Assembly: GCA_027257055.1 (NCBI GenBank)
Contig: JAPVLO010000384.1
Span: 2,294,001-2,358,000, forward strand
DNA length: 64,000 bases
DNA from: Cephalopachus bancanus
Lineage: Eukaryota > Chordata > Mammalia > Primates > Tarsiidae
Direction of reading: 5' to 3'
The notes under the pieces: generated by a model
The model's input: only the letters and a program-made list of their open reading frames with translations
Told to the model about the DNA's origin: nothing
Databases searched by the model: none
Program-made: the position numbers and the translations under genes
Part shown: in pieces, positions 23,217 to 35,599 of the stretch
Numbering within the stretch: the first letter of the stretch is position 1
Layout: each line of letters starts with the position of its first letter

Positions 23217-23509
23217 AGCTGGGCTCGGTGGCTCAGCCTGTAATCCCGCGCCTTTGGGAGGCTGAGGTGAGTGGACTGCCTGAGCCCCCGGGGTCGAGAC
23301 CCGCCTGGGCAGCAAGACCTCATCTCTATAATAAATCAAAAAATCAACCGAGTGTGGTAGCACATGCCTGTAATTCCGGCTACTTGGAAGGCTGAGGCGG
23401 AAGGATCGCCAGAGCCCAGGAGGTCGAGGCTGCAGTGGCCGGGAGCGGCCACTGTACTCCAGTCTGGGTGACAGAGTGATACTCCAACTCAAAAAAAAAA
23501 AAAAAAAAA
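23217..23509 (+). mobile_element. Alu, sense
   Basis: A full dimer beginning AGCTGGGCTCGGTGGCTCAG and ending in about 20 A. It is flanked by an 11-bp perfect duplication, AACTAAGAGTG, at 23206-23216 and 23510-23520. It is inserted in the 3' UTR of the old L1M. Confidence 0.95.
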
Positions 23510-23807
23510 AACTAAGAGTGGAATTGGAATGTTCCTAATTCAAAGAACTGATAAATGATAAATGCTTGAGAGGATGGATATGCCAGTAATTCTGATTTGA
23601 TCACTACAAATTGTATGCTTGTATAAAAATAGTAGCACATGTACTTGATACATATGTACAACTATTATGTATCCTTAATAATTAAACAATTTTTTTAAAG
23701 AGTAATAGGTGTGGCCTAATTTATGCAGTATGTCTGGTTCTGTAATATTAAGTGTAATTTTGCAAGTAGTTATAAAATAAATGTAGAGATGCCTTAAATA
23801 CATATCA

Positions 23808-23950
23808 TTTTTATTTTTTGATACAAAGTAACTGCACATATTGATGGAGGTGTGTGTGATGTTTTGATACATGTATACAATGTGTAATGATCAAATGAGG
23901 GTAACTGAAATATCCATCACCTGAAACACATGTCATTTATTTGTGTAGGA
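23808..23950 (-). mobile_element. Ancient L1M 3' UTR fragment, antisense
   Basis: The stretch containing GATACATGTATACAATGTG and AATGATCAAATGAGGGTAA matches the well-known ancient L1M 3' UTR in antisense. Edges are approximate. Confidence 0.6.
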
Positions 23951-25560
23951 AGCAGGTCGTTTTAATTGTTTTGTAACACAAAACATATTAGTTCAAAATT
24001 TCAAAAATCAGTTCCTTATATAATGGGATTTAAGTACGAATTTGTATTCAAAATAAAAGCTATTTAAATAAATTTTCAGAATATTCCTTTGTAAAATAGC
24101 TAGTAATACATTAGGTATTTTGCACACTGTAATGAAAAAGGTCCTGGAAAAAAAATGCATCTGTTATTCTTTTTCTTCCTTACTTTTCTCTTTCATTTTT
24201 TTTACAAGTTTGCAGGCAAAGGTTCTTAACATATTATTGGTGCTATGACCACATATTACAATATGTTCAATTGCATGAAACAACATGCATAGAATTATAA
24301 ATACAACCAATCATTTTGAAGCACCAGCATTAAAACATTAGAAAATGAATTTGTGGCATATACTAATATATATGAATCTTTATTAAAGTGCAACATTTCA
24401 AGATCTCGGAGATGGTCTAATGATGATGGTAACTTTGAAGTAGCTATAAATTAAAATAGTATTTTGAGTTCTGTGTTAATGAAAATATAATTTTTATTGA
24501 TGCTGAAATTACAGTTATTCCTAATGTTATCGAAGTATGTTGCCTAAATTGTAAAGGAAATAATCTAAATTTCGATGAGAGATTTGTGAAAAACAAAGAT
24601 GCATTTCTTCCCTTTGGAATTCAAGGACCTCCCACATGACTGGGCCCAATTTAAAGACACGGCTTAGAATAACTGCAGGAAAGTCCAAATAATAAAGAAA
24701 CCATTTTCTCAACTAGGTTAGAAAAAGTAGAGTAGTCTTATAAATTAACTTTTCTATAATTTGTGTCTTTGCTTTACAGTCTCACTAAAAAAAAATAGCA
24801 AAAAATTATGACAGACAAATTTTCTGTAGTACTTTACTGAGATATTAGGCTCACAGCTGTGGAAGAACAACATAATTCCGGAAATTAATTATCAAGGCTG
24901 TCCAAATTACTCAATTATGATCCACCTAGAGATAAATACCTTCCTTAACTACACCACCATAAAATGGATGCTACTTTCCTTTATTCTGTTTCCCTTAACT
25001 ACCTACAGCTATTATTCAAGGAGTTAATAATAGACTCAGATCTATGCTGATCAGCACTTCAAGTCTTTTAAAATATAGCACATTTTTCTGAACTTTAATG
25101 ATACCTGTTAAATTTTACACTCGTTAGTGAAATTGAATTATTTAAGTCAAATGGTGATGAACTACAGTGGATCAACTTTTTAAAAGGTTGCATTTCAAAT
25201 AAAACACCCTTGCACTTTCATTAAGATTTTGCTAAGGTCAGAGCAATATTTTCAGTACGATTAAAGGATGGACAGATTTTTGTTCACCTAATCAAATTGC
25301 TTAGTATATGCTCAAATCAATCCAAATTAAACTTCTTCAGCTCATTAGCTTTTTATGAAGCAAATGATAGAGACTCATAGGATTGATTCTTCACACAACG
25401 AGATGAATGGAAGAACAATTAAACTATATACCCTCTGTTTCTCTCTCTATTTAAATATATATGGAGATGAAAGATGGGAAGTGTGGGCTATCACAAATTT
25501 ACAAAGAAACAAACAAAATATTTCCACAATGAAAAGAATGAATATAGTAACATCTCGTTT
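23951..25560. other. Unassigned AT-rich DNA
   Basis: AT-rich and apparently unique. Open frames are short with no recognisable domain. Confidence 0.5.
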
Positions 25561-25577
25561 AAAATGTCTTGTCTCAA

Positions 25578-25870
25578 GCTGGGCTGGGTGGCTCAGCCTG
25601 TAATCCCACACCTTTGGGAGGCTGAGGTGAGTGCATTGCCTGAGCCCCTGGGTTCGAAACCCACCTGGGCAGTGAGACCTCATCTCTACAATATTCAAAA
25701 AATCAGCCTGGTGTGGTAGCGCGTACCTGTAATTCCGGCTACTCAGAAGGCTGAGGCGGGAGGATCGCCGGAGCCCAGCAGGTCGAGGCTGCGGTGGCCG
25801 GGAGCGGCCACTGCACTCCAGTCTGGGCGACAGAGTGAGACTCCAACTCAAAAATAAAAAATAAATAAAT
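25578..25870 (+). mobile_element. Alu, sense
   Basis: A full dimer with an AAATAAATAAAT-type tail. It is flanked by a 17-bp duplication, AAAATG(T/C)CTTGTCTCAA, at 25561-25577 and 25871-25887 (16 of 17 identical). Confidence 0.95.
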
Positions 25871-25887
25871 AAAATGCCTTGTCTCAA

Positions 25888-26894
25888 ATTACCTTTCATA
25901 TGTGATAAGTCTAAGAGAAGAGGTAAAAACTGAAGGAAGAACAGCACAACAAAAATGCTCTGGTAATCAATATTTCCCCATGAGCCTAGAAAGAATTTCC
26001 TCTGTGAGATTAATCAAACACGATGGAAAAGCCCACTTTGGGCCAAGGCGCTCTATACTGCTAGAAACAATGAAAAATGAGTGCTTGCATCACAGAAAGC
26101 AGAATTTCTTTTTTTTACTTTGCTTATGTCTGTTAGTGAATTTAGGTAGATAAGGTTTTCATCAACAGGTTAGTCTTGAAAATCCAAACTCCACGGGCCC
26201 TGATCAGAAGCATCTTTCATGTTCAGTCATTTTCAGTTTGATGAAACCACTGAATGGCTACTATGATACAGGAAAGGCAGAGAAACAACCAGGGCTCAGC
26301 GATATCAGGAGCTGCGGATACAGACACCAACACGAACACTTTTCTGTCCCTATCTCTGTTTCTCTTGACATATCATTGCTCTTCACCTCGGAGAGTGGCA
26401 TCTTCCCAAAGGTCCGGAGTCATGGGCCCTTGTGCTTCCCATATTTTGTAATTTACATTTTTGCCCAATAGTATATTTTATGTAGTAAATGTATTTTCTG
26501 ACACAGCTCTAGTTTAGGGGCCAGCTACTGTGCAAATTAACTGTGGTCACCTAGACAACACACTGTAAATGGCATACCTGTAGGAAAGATATGTTTGGAG
26601 TACAGAAGGGAGCAGTTGCCCCACATTAGAGACAACTCTTTAAAAAGGAAGCAGTGTTTAAAAAGATAAAGCCATGCATGCCCACTGCAAGATGCGCAAT
26701 GTGAGAATAGTGATTTAATCCCAATTTAATGCGCATTGGGATTAAAAAAGTCGAATGCATTATATATTTTTAGCATGTTGCATACTTTTTTGCATAGTGA
26801 AGTAAATGAAAAATAATTTAATTCCCCAAATGGTATAGGTAAGCCTTTTAAAAATAAGAGGGAAAACTTTAAAGGTGAATACAAGTTTTAATAA
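25888..26894. other. Unassigned DNA
   Basis: No gene or repeat was recognised. Near 26707-26755 ATTTAATCCCAATTTAAT and ATTGGGATTAAA are partly inverted to each other, which could fold but shows no further support. Confidence 0.45.
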
Positions 26895-26908
26895 GCAAAT
26901 TTTTATTT

Positions 26909-27206
26909 ATTTCTTTCTTTTTTCTTTTTTTTTTTGAGTTGGAGTCTCACTCTGTCGCCCAGACTGGAGTGCAATGGCTGCTCCCAGGCGCCGCAGCCTC
27001 AACCTGCTGGGCTCCAGCGATCCTTCCACCTCAACCTTCTAAATAGCTGGAACTACAGGCGTGTGCTACCACACCCGGCTAATTTTTGATTTATTGTAGA
27101 GATGAGGTCTCGCCAAGTTGCCCAGGCGAGACCCACAGGCTCAGGCAATCCACTCACCTTAGCCTCCCAAAGCGTGGGATTACAGACTGAGCCACCGAGT
27201 CCGGCT
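26909..27206 (-). mobile_element. Alu, antisense
   Basis: A full dimer on the minus strand. It has a small deletion in the B-box region (about 27125, where the GGGTCTCGAACCC part is shortened), so its internal pol III promoter is probably impaired. It is flanked by GCAAA(T/G)TTTTATTT at 26895-26908 and 27207-27220 (13 of 14). Confidence 0.9.
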
Positions 27207-27220
27207 GCAAAGTTTTATTT

Positions 27221-28693
27221 CTAATCATTCTTGCAGATAAAGCATAGCTACAATAAAATGAAAAGTATTAAAAATAAAATCATGTACAGAGATTTTATCA
27301 AACACATACTAATGTAAAGAAAGCAAAGGTAGATAACTATTTTAGACTAAGTAGAATTCCAGGGAAAATAAGTTCAATAATTCAATGTTTTTAAAAGGAC
27401 AATTGTATACTATAAAAAGGTGGGATTCATCATATGATACCTAAGGAATTTTATATAAAAATAATGATGTATTAAATTATATGCAGTAAAAACTCTTAGA
27501 AAATACTTAAGCTACTAAAGGAAGCACAGTTTTGTGATGGATTTGACTATACCTCAAATAATCTTTGGGATAATACACACATAATAAATAAAGATATTAA
27601 CTATTAAAACAATACAGTAAACTTTGAAATTGGTGTCTTAACAAAGCTAAAATTTTTCAAGTAGTTACAGTCTGAAGATAATGGTTGGCATATTAGGCCA
27701 TGGGGGCAATATTAATAACTTCTTAAACAATTAAATGAACTATAATATTTTTTTGCACAATGCAATAAATCAGAAAATATTAAAAACGAGAAAAAAATAA
27801 GCAATTAAAACTTAGGAAAAAAATATCTTGAATTCTACAGTGTTAAAGAAAACCCAACTTGTGATTCTAGACTTTTAAGAAACAACCAAAATTAAAACGC
27901 TTCATGAAATCTTTTGGAAGAAAGCAACAACATGCTCAGAAACATGACCCTAACACTTTTGTTATAGAAATAAAAGAATCAAATATGCAACTCAAGAATT
28001 CAAACCAACAAGACAAGTTTAAAGAAAAGTACAAGCAATAAAATCAAAGGAAGTAAGTAAATTTCCAATGGAAACAGAGTTCAAATATTTTTTAAAATGA
28101 ACATCAGAGATTGAACATATACAATGTTAGCAATAATTCTTGAAGTTTTAAAATAAAACAGACACAGAAGGAAATAAAAGTAGGAATGAGACAAAGGATA
28201 TAGTAAGCGACATAAGCAGATAGCATTTAAGAGAGAATATGATGTGAAATTTATGTCACCATTTCTCATGGCATAATTCTCTATTTTCCTAATTAAGACT
28301 TACCTGGAGTGTTAGTTAACGATGCAGATGTCTAGGTCTAACAGAGTTAACTGCTTCAGAATGTTTGGAGAATGCGCCAGGAAAGAGTGTTTCCATCAAA
28401 TGAATCTTGGTCACATGGAAGCTTAAGAATTACTACTCCCTGCTACTAAGTATTTGGATTTCTATTTGTTAGATAATCTATTAAAAATTAAGTCACCAAA
28501 ATTGGCCCAATAATAACAATAAAAAATGAAAATTTTCCAACAAATAATTTCTGCAAAGGGCTTCTGAGCCAAATATCCTTATAATGTGATGCAAGATATT
28601 TGATAAATACTCCAGAAATTAGAAAGAAGAGAGAAGTCATCCAACGCAGATGAAAGAGAAGCAGATCCATGATGTCAAAGCAGGATAAAAAAC
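27221..28693. other. Unassigned AT-rich DNA
   Basis: AT-rich and apparently unique. No coding or repeat assignment. Confidence 0.5.
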
Positions 28694-28702
28694 AGCATAC
28701 TA

Positions 28703-28991
28703 GCCGGGCTCGGTGGCTCAGCCTGTAATCCCACGCCTTTGGGAGGCTGAGGTGAGTGGATTGCCTGAGCCCAGGGGTTCGAGACCCGCCTGGGCAGCAA
28801 GACCTCATCTCTACAATAAACCAAAAAACAGCCGGGCGTGGTAGCACGCACCTGTAATTCCGGCTACTCGGAAGGCTGAGGCGGAAGGATCGCCGGAGCC
28901 CAGCAGGTGGAGGCTGCCGTGGCCGGAGCGGCCACTGCACTCCAGTCTGGGCGACAGAGTGAGACTCCAACTCAAAAAAAAAAAAAAAAAA
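28703..28991 (+). mobile_element. Alu, sense
   Basis: A full dimer starting GCCGGGCTCGGTGGCTCAG with A box TGGCTCAGCCTG and B box GGTTCGAGACC. It is flanked by AGCATACTA at 28694-28702 and 28992-29000. It is one of the least diverged copies, so relatively young. Confidence 0.95.
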
Positions 28992-29000
28992 AGCATACTA

Positions 29001-30565
29001 AGTGACCCCAGAGATCAAGTTCATTTAAGACTGTAACACATAATCCCAAATATTAATATAACAATAAGCAAAAAATTCAAGAGCACATTAAAGGAATTAT
29101 TCGTAAAAATAATGTGGGCCTTGGTAGATAAAAGTGACTATCACTAACCAGAAGAAAATACGTTTATTTTAATGTATTGCATCAATGTGTTGATTACAAA
29201 TAGTCATAAATTAGTTACAATTAGTGACAATTCATGCCAAAACACAATAAAAAATTGGCATTGTCTTGATTTTATAAACAAATTCATAAAATTGGAGTTA
29301 CAATGTTACTTAAACTTAATAAGCACTATCTGCTTTTATGTTACAGATACATAATGAAATACTAAATTAATTTCAACTTGCATGAAAATTCACATAAAAA
29401 TCCTCCCATTATCATTATTTGATATCATTTTTCTGAATGATTTAGACAAAACCAAAACATAATCATGGAAGGTAACAAGTGAGTTAGAAAAAAGTTCTAA
29501 CTATGTAATAAATAAAATCAATCTATTTTTTATGCCAGTCATAATCAGTTTTTTAAATGAAAGATAAGATCCATTTACAGTAACAAAAGCTAATTTTAAA
29601 TAATGCTAAAATAGCTAGAAATAAATTCAACAGTTATGTGACCAACTTGTGGGTATAAAAATGTAATTAATTACTACAAATTGTGACTTACATAGACATC
29701 CTATTCCTGAATATTGAAAAGATGGCAGTTCTAATTAGTTTATAGAATCAATTCTCAGATAATTAAAATTTTGATTAAATATGATGAGTGGGTGATACAA
29801 CAAATTTAAGTCTATAGCATTAGACAAACTAAATTAAGGATGAAATAGTTTCTAAAGTTTTGAAAAAATGAGTATGCTGACAGGGAATTACTTTATCAAA
29901 ATTTGAAACATGATATAATTCTAGGACATAAAATAGCACAATATGAGTTCAAAACCGAATATGCAGAACAATAAATGACAGATCCTAGTAATTATCACTT
30001 CATTTATACTTATTCATACCTTAAAATATTTGAGACCTACTGTAAAGTTAATATTTATCAACAGTTATTAGGAATTTAGGAAATGTGGGGAGAAGAATAT
30101 AGCTGTAGCTTCAATTTGTGTCATGCACTATAATAATAAATCCACATTGACTAAGCTGTTAATCAACATAAATACAAGCTATCGTAAATCAAACAAAACA
30201 TAGGTAAATAATGAGTTCGGAATTGGAAAAGGCTTGCTCATGATAAAATCAATGGAAGATATTTTAAAGGAAAAAGAATGATAGATTTAACTAGATAAAA
30301 TGGAAAACAGATAACCCAGAGCTAGGATTATATTTATAGCAAATATGACAAGAAAGGTTTTTATTCAATATTTATTTTATACAAATATTTTATAAATAAA
30401 AGATGCAGACAACAAAATTTGAAAACATCCTGAGAACAAAAAGCATAAAAGTCCATAGAGAAGACATATAAAGAAGACACTGACATGTGAAAATTTATCA
30501 ATTTATATAGTAATCAAAGTAGTGCATATTTTTTCCAAAAGATACCATACGTCAAGAAAGCTGTT
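29001..30565. other. Unassigned AT-rich DNA
   Basis: AT-rich with no recognisable gene or repeat family. Confidence 0.5.
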
Positions 30566-30579
30566 AAAATATGAAAACA

Positions 30580-30870
30580 GCCGGGCTCGGTGGCTCAACC
30601 TGTAATCCCGCGCCTTTGGGAGGCTGAGGTGAGTGGATTGCCTGAGCCCGCGGGTTCGAGACCCGCCTGGGCAGCGAGACCTCATCTCTACAATAAATCG
30701 AAAAATCAGCCGGGCATGGTAGTGCATGCCTGTAATTCCGGCTACTCGGAAGGCTGAGGCGGAAGGATCGCCGGAGCCCAGCAGGTCGAGGCTGCGGTGG
30801 CCGGAAGCGGCCACTGCACTCCAGTCTGGGCGACAGAGTGAGACTCCAACTCAAAAAAAAAAAAAAAAAA
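30580..30870 (+). mobile_element. Alu, sense, near-consensus young copy
   Basis: A full dimer with an uninterrupted A tail, flanked by AAAA(T/C)ATGAAAACA at 30566-30579 and 30871-30884 (13 of 14). Many CpG sites are retained (for example CCCGCGGGTTCGAGACCCGC), which normally decay fast, so this insertion is recent compared with its neighbours. Confidence 0.95.
30591..30666 (+). promoter_or_regulatory. Internal RNA polymerase III promoter of the Alu
   Basis: The A box is at 30591-30602 (TGGCTCAACCTG here; TGGCTCAGCCTG in sister copies). The B box is at 30653-30663 (GGTTCGAGACC, a full match to the tRNA-type GGTTCGANNCC consensus). The B box lies within a perfect hairpin: stem GCGGG/CCCGC at 30650-30654 and 30662-30666 with a 7-base loop TTCGAGA. 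That is the geometry of a tRNA T arm. Confidence 0.75.
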
Positions 30871-30884
30871 AAAACATGAAAACA

Positions 30885-33800
30885 AACAAGTGCTATGACT
30901 AGTGCTAGCTGGTGAAAATGGTAAAGATGATCAAGTGGTGGTGATATATGATGACACAGGGTCTGCAATAACCATCTCAAACGCCAAAGACTCAAAAGAA
31001 GGAGCCCAACTTTCTGCAAAGCATGTGGTCATCCTATTGTCAAAAATATTTTATCAGACACACCCACTCTCACTTGAGACCACAGCTCAGAAGCAGCCAG
31101 TTGGAAACGAGAACCCTGTGGAATCTACTTTCAGGAATGGGGATCGTGAAGCTTTGATGTCCTGTCCACACGGTTGCTTGGGCCTGCTAATACACTTGGA
31201 CAGTACCCAGGGGGCAGTTGTGAGAGTTTATTTGCTGGAGAAACTCCCGCAGTAAAGTGGAGGGATTGCTCCTCTTTTCACATTCTCTGTGATTTATCTT
31301 GGTCATTACTTTTTATCTGAAATGAGCTTGAGCAAATTCTGTTTGCAACAACTAAGTTCACACATCGAATTCAGAAGTTTTTGCTGGTTTTAGGTGCAGA
31401 CAACTGATCCTTAAAGGAATAAATATGGTATTATTTTTCTTGCTTGGTTGGGTCTGACATAGTAAGATTATCACTTGTATTATAAATTGAGATTCTGGTA
31501 GACATAACATGAGATGACCCAAAAGTTTGCTTATTTTTTATCACCTGTGGTCATCTGGCATTAAGTTTCATTGATGGCAACACTTGGAAAGACCCAATGT
31601 CTATTTTTACTAAACAATATAATAAGCACGAGGGCTATGAGATAGATCAATGGCTTCTTACCACACTGGAGTACTACAGAAAGAGCTTGGCAACTCAAAT
31701 TCTAAATTTTTATTCAAGGCAGAGTGAGAAAATCAGGGATTTTCTGTGCCTGTGCTAAATAAATTTCTTATCACTTGCAGACACAGGGATAAACGTGCAA
31801 AAAAAAGTTAACATACAGTCTTATGGTTGTCAATTTGCAACATCACTTGAATTGAAGCACTGCCAGATTGCTTATGTAAATGTTCAAAATGACATATCTG
31901 GAATTATATATTGCTCAAGAAATGGAATCAGGACTTATGGAAAGATACACATAATTTAAAGGAGTGGCTTAAGATCAGAGGGGCTACCAGCCTCAAAGGG
32001 CTCCCACAGAATGTGAAGGTACTTTGGAGATGCTATTGGCATTTAGCCCTTAAGTACTAGTTATTTTAAATATTGTCCAATGTATGAGGAAATCTTACAT
32101 AAAAAGAGTTGTCCTCCCTACAATGCCTGTAGCACTCCTACTGAAATTATTAGCTTTGAATAATAAGAACTCCCTGGTTTGACTTTATCCAAATGGTTAC
32201 CTTTAACTCTAGCTGAGGTATCAGGAAAGATATTAAATTACTGAAACAAAATAGAATTTCTACCTTCTCACTTAAAAGTAGTCAAGAAGTGGATAGCCTA
32301 GTACTTGGAATGGGTTATTCATGGTCACTAGCATTTCAGGCTCAATTTGAATATCTGAAAATGATCTGAAGTTGATCTTTCTATTTCTTTCCTTTAGTGT
32401 ACCCTCGCATTGTCTATGATGGTGCCTTAAGCTCCAGTTCTATTTTTAACACCAGGTGGCAGGAGATGAAGAGGAATGAAGATGGGTGAACTCACTTGTC
32501 TCTGAAGAAGCCTCTCAGAAAGTCCATGAAATTTTGTACACCTCTTGTTGGCAAGATTTGGTCACATGACAAGTCTAGGTGCCAAGGGGGCTGGAAAATG
32601 AACTACTTTACTTAGGTCACATGGTTGCCCATCTAAAAAATGAATTCCGAGATTAATGTGGAAGGGGAGAATGAGTGTGAACATTGTGGTATACAATTAA
32701 CAGCTTTTGCCACACACGATGAATTCAATATTCTCCAAACCTCCTCATAAGCCATCCTTGCCTTCAGACTCTGGGACAAAAAGTTTATGTCCAAAAGCAA
32801 GATTCAATATGTCGCTGAACTTCATCAGTTAAGTCTTGGAAAATATGTGCAAGAATAAATCCTGAAGTGCTAATAAAAAAAGAAAAACATGGTCATATCT
32901 AATTCAATTTATTGATATAGATATATTTACCAGAAATTTGGGTGGCAATGTATTAGCTGAGGCCAATTCGTTTTACTTTGCTCCATTGTTTTATTGAAAT
33001 ATATATTGCACAACCAACTGAACTAAATAAGCTTGAGATTCTAGACATTCATTTTTATGTCAGAGATAAAAGGAATCCCGTGGTTTTTAGAAAAATAAAT
33101 GCTGCATGCATTTGTTATGTAAAACTTTCTATAGTTTTGCAGCTAAGAATACTGATTCATATTGAAATTAGTACCAGTGGTAATGCACAAAAGATAATCC
33201 TTTTACCATAATACTGAGACATGGGCTATAGAGGGAAGGGCTTAAATCTTTAAAGAGTATTGTAATGGATAATTTTTGTAAGGCAAGTAAATTGGTACAG
33301 GGTGCCGATATTTAAATGGGCTCCTTCATTTCAAAGAAAATGAAGGAATTCTTGACTGCCAGACGCCAAATTGTGCTACTTAATTAGCAGACAGAAGTAG
33401 GCATGATGACTGTAATATACACAGCAGGGTAAGTCAAAATACTACCACCTATAGAGATGATTGAAATCATGATTGACCGAGAAATCTCTGAATTCAAATA
33501 GATGCCAAGCCAATTAAGGTCTTAATGTGCTTCCCATAGACAATATATTCTCAATCTGATGACAGACATCATTATGGTATCTCTAACAACAGAGTCACAA
33601 CCCCTTGCTTAATCCCAGATTTGAGTCAGTTCAACATGGAGAGTTCCTTGCATATAGTAAGGAAAAGATAAAGTTGAGGAAAGACTGCCAATACTATTAT
33701 CATGCGTAAACCGAAATACTCATTATTGTAGAATGACTGGACCCTATGGTCACTGCTCAGTTACAGGATGGCGTGACTTGTATGATCGACCCATTAGGTT

Positions 33801-34329
33801 ACATAAGCGAATCATGATGGCCAGAAAAACTTGAAGCAATCACATGTCAGAGTCTACACTTTCTTATGTTTTTATGTCATTGGAAGCTTAGAAGGAACTA
33901 GAACAGAGTTCTGTACTCCTGGGCACTGCATCTGCATTTAGGCAGGAAGAGGAAAGTAGGGCAAGAGACAAGGTCAAATATTTTCTTCCGAAGATTTTGC
34001 CAGGTTCGTTCAAGAAGTGAAGTCCTCTCCAGATGCTTCTGAATTTTCATTAGCCGGAACTATGTCACATAATTATAGCTGGAGAAAGGATTGGAATTTC
34101 AGTCCAGGGTGTCCAGCCTCTAGCAAAAGAAAGCAAGGCTGAAGCAGTTTTGAATGGGTATTCAGAAAGCCAACCTTCCTGCTGCGGGTGCAAAATGGAG
34201 AGAGATCAAATTTCATCTCACTTGGGGCCCCATGAGATACCAGATCCATTTGTGTTAAAACCCCAAAAACGACGGAAAATGTCCATTAAACCGATAAGCT
34301 TAGAAACTGTCATTCGCTAATGGAGTATA
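30885..34329. other. Unassigned DNA upstream of the second ERV-L pol
   Basis: No repeat was named with confidence. A 117-codon open frame at 30902-31255 starts inside the region just after the Alu and has no domain I recognise. Given the ERV-L pol that begins at about 34330 in the same orientation, part of 32000-34329 could be decayed gag/protease sequence, but I could not show that. Confidence 0.4.
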
Positions 34330-34636
34330 GGCTATTTTGAAGGCTCCAGTAAGCAAAAGCCTCATAAGCTCCCCCTGTCTAATGAAAACAATACCACATC
34401 TCTGGCAGAATCACCAGCAAAGATGGAAAAAAGCAGGTCTGACGATTCCTAACATGTCACCATTTAATTTGGGCAACGCTGATAGATCACTTAGATTGTT
34501 TCTTTCTTGTTCACAAACTCTATAAGGTCCGTGGACGCTTGGAAATTATGTGATTAGCATAAGCTTAATCAAGGGGTGAATCTCACCACAACTGCTTTTC
34601 CAGATGGAGAGTCTTTCCTGGAGCAAATCACCACTA

Positions 34637-34886
34637 AGTCCTCTCAAGGTCAGCCTTCCACAAAGTCCTAGGGATGGACACAACATAGTCATGTCCTTTG
34701 CTAAGGAATGACAAGGGTGATCTTTGCTCCAGTTCCCAATAAATTCTTGATTCCCATCTCAGACCTTGTTGGTATGGTCTTTATATATTTCTGTATACAT
34801 ATTATATTTCTATGCTATATTTCTATCAGTATATTTTGTCATATCTACTCAACCGATCTTTAAGATGTCCCAAATTCTCCTTCACT
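34637..34886 (-). mobile_element. MaLR internal fragment inside ERV-L RT
   Basis: About 250 bp closely resembles 35655-35903, which is part of the MaLR internal region read in antisense. Shared blocks include CAGCCTTCCACAAAGTCCTA and GCTCCAGTTCCCAAT. It replaces a short piece of the ERV-L RT between AAATCACCACTAAGTCC and TTTAGTGATCTGG. It could be an independent insertion or a copy made by a local duplication. Confidence 0.7.
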
Positions 34887-35599
34887 GTATTTAGTGATCT
34901 GGCTCTCTTTTTTTGTCACTTTCATCCCAATTGTCAGGGAGTCCTAGAAGGTATTTGCTTTCACCTGACAGGGATCGCTGCACCCATCGAGTATCCTAGA
35001 GCAGGTCTCCGCTAGTTCTTCATATCTGGGCCACAATTTAGTCCACAGGAACCTTAATCATCCCACATCCAAAATGTCACCCTGAGCTACTTTAGTAATG
35101 ACATCATGCTAACAAAACGCAGTGAAATAGAAAATGAAACTCTATATGCCACTGTAAGACCCATGTCAGAAAGCAGGCGATAAATTGCTGTAGCTGTTCA
35201 TGCTGATGACCTAGGAGTCCAAGGTGTGTTGAGAGGTCCCATTTTTCTTAACCTGTGTCTCTTTGTAAAACTGAGCCTGATACTTACAGGGAGTTTATTT
35301 GGAAATTGATCCAAAGAAACAGAAGTACAGGACTGAAGAGAGTAAAACAGAAAAAGAGGGAGAATGGATTTATTCAGTCGACCAATTCCACTTGGACATT
35401 CTGAATTGTAGACAACGTACCTGAGAAAAGTCCTACCAAGGAATAGCAAGAGAATAACATATGTTCCATTCGTCATTGGTCAAAGTTTGTGATTCCAAAT
35501 TGAGAATGCATAAAACCTGAGCAGATTTCCCCAGGGTTCCATGTCAAATGATCAGAGTGACCCTTTTACATCATAAACTGTTAAAAGTAGTCACACTAC

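Larger units (their letters stand above)
18001..23698. mobile_element. Old L1M with 5' inversion, split by an Alu and another L1
   Basis: This composite locus is rebuilt from three kinds of evidence. 18001-18119 and 21275-22310 are L1 ORF2 on the minus strand, running from RT to the region before the C-terminal domain. 22311-23205 and 23521-23698 are the following ORF2 C-terminus and 3' UTR on the plus strand. The two orientations are nearly consecutive in L1 order, as expected for twin priming. The 3' UTR type (ATCTAGTGTTTGGTAGTA near 23145) is of the old L1M kind. Insertions inside it are an Alu (18120-18420), a second L1 (18437-21260) and another Alu (23217-23509). Confidence 0.82.

Noticed and set aside
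30902..31255. Possible ribosomal-protein processed pseudogene
   Set aside because: I compared it mentally with several ribosomal protein families and found no convincing match, so I left it unassigned.
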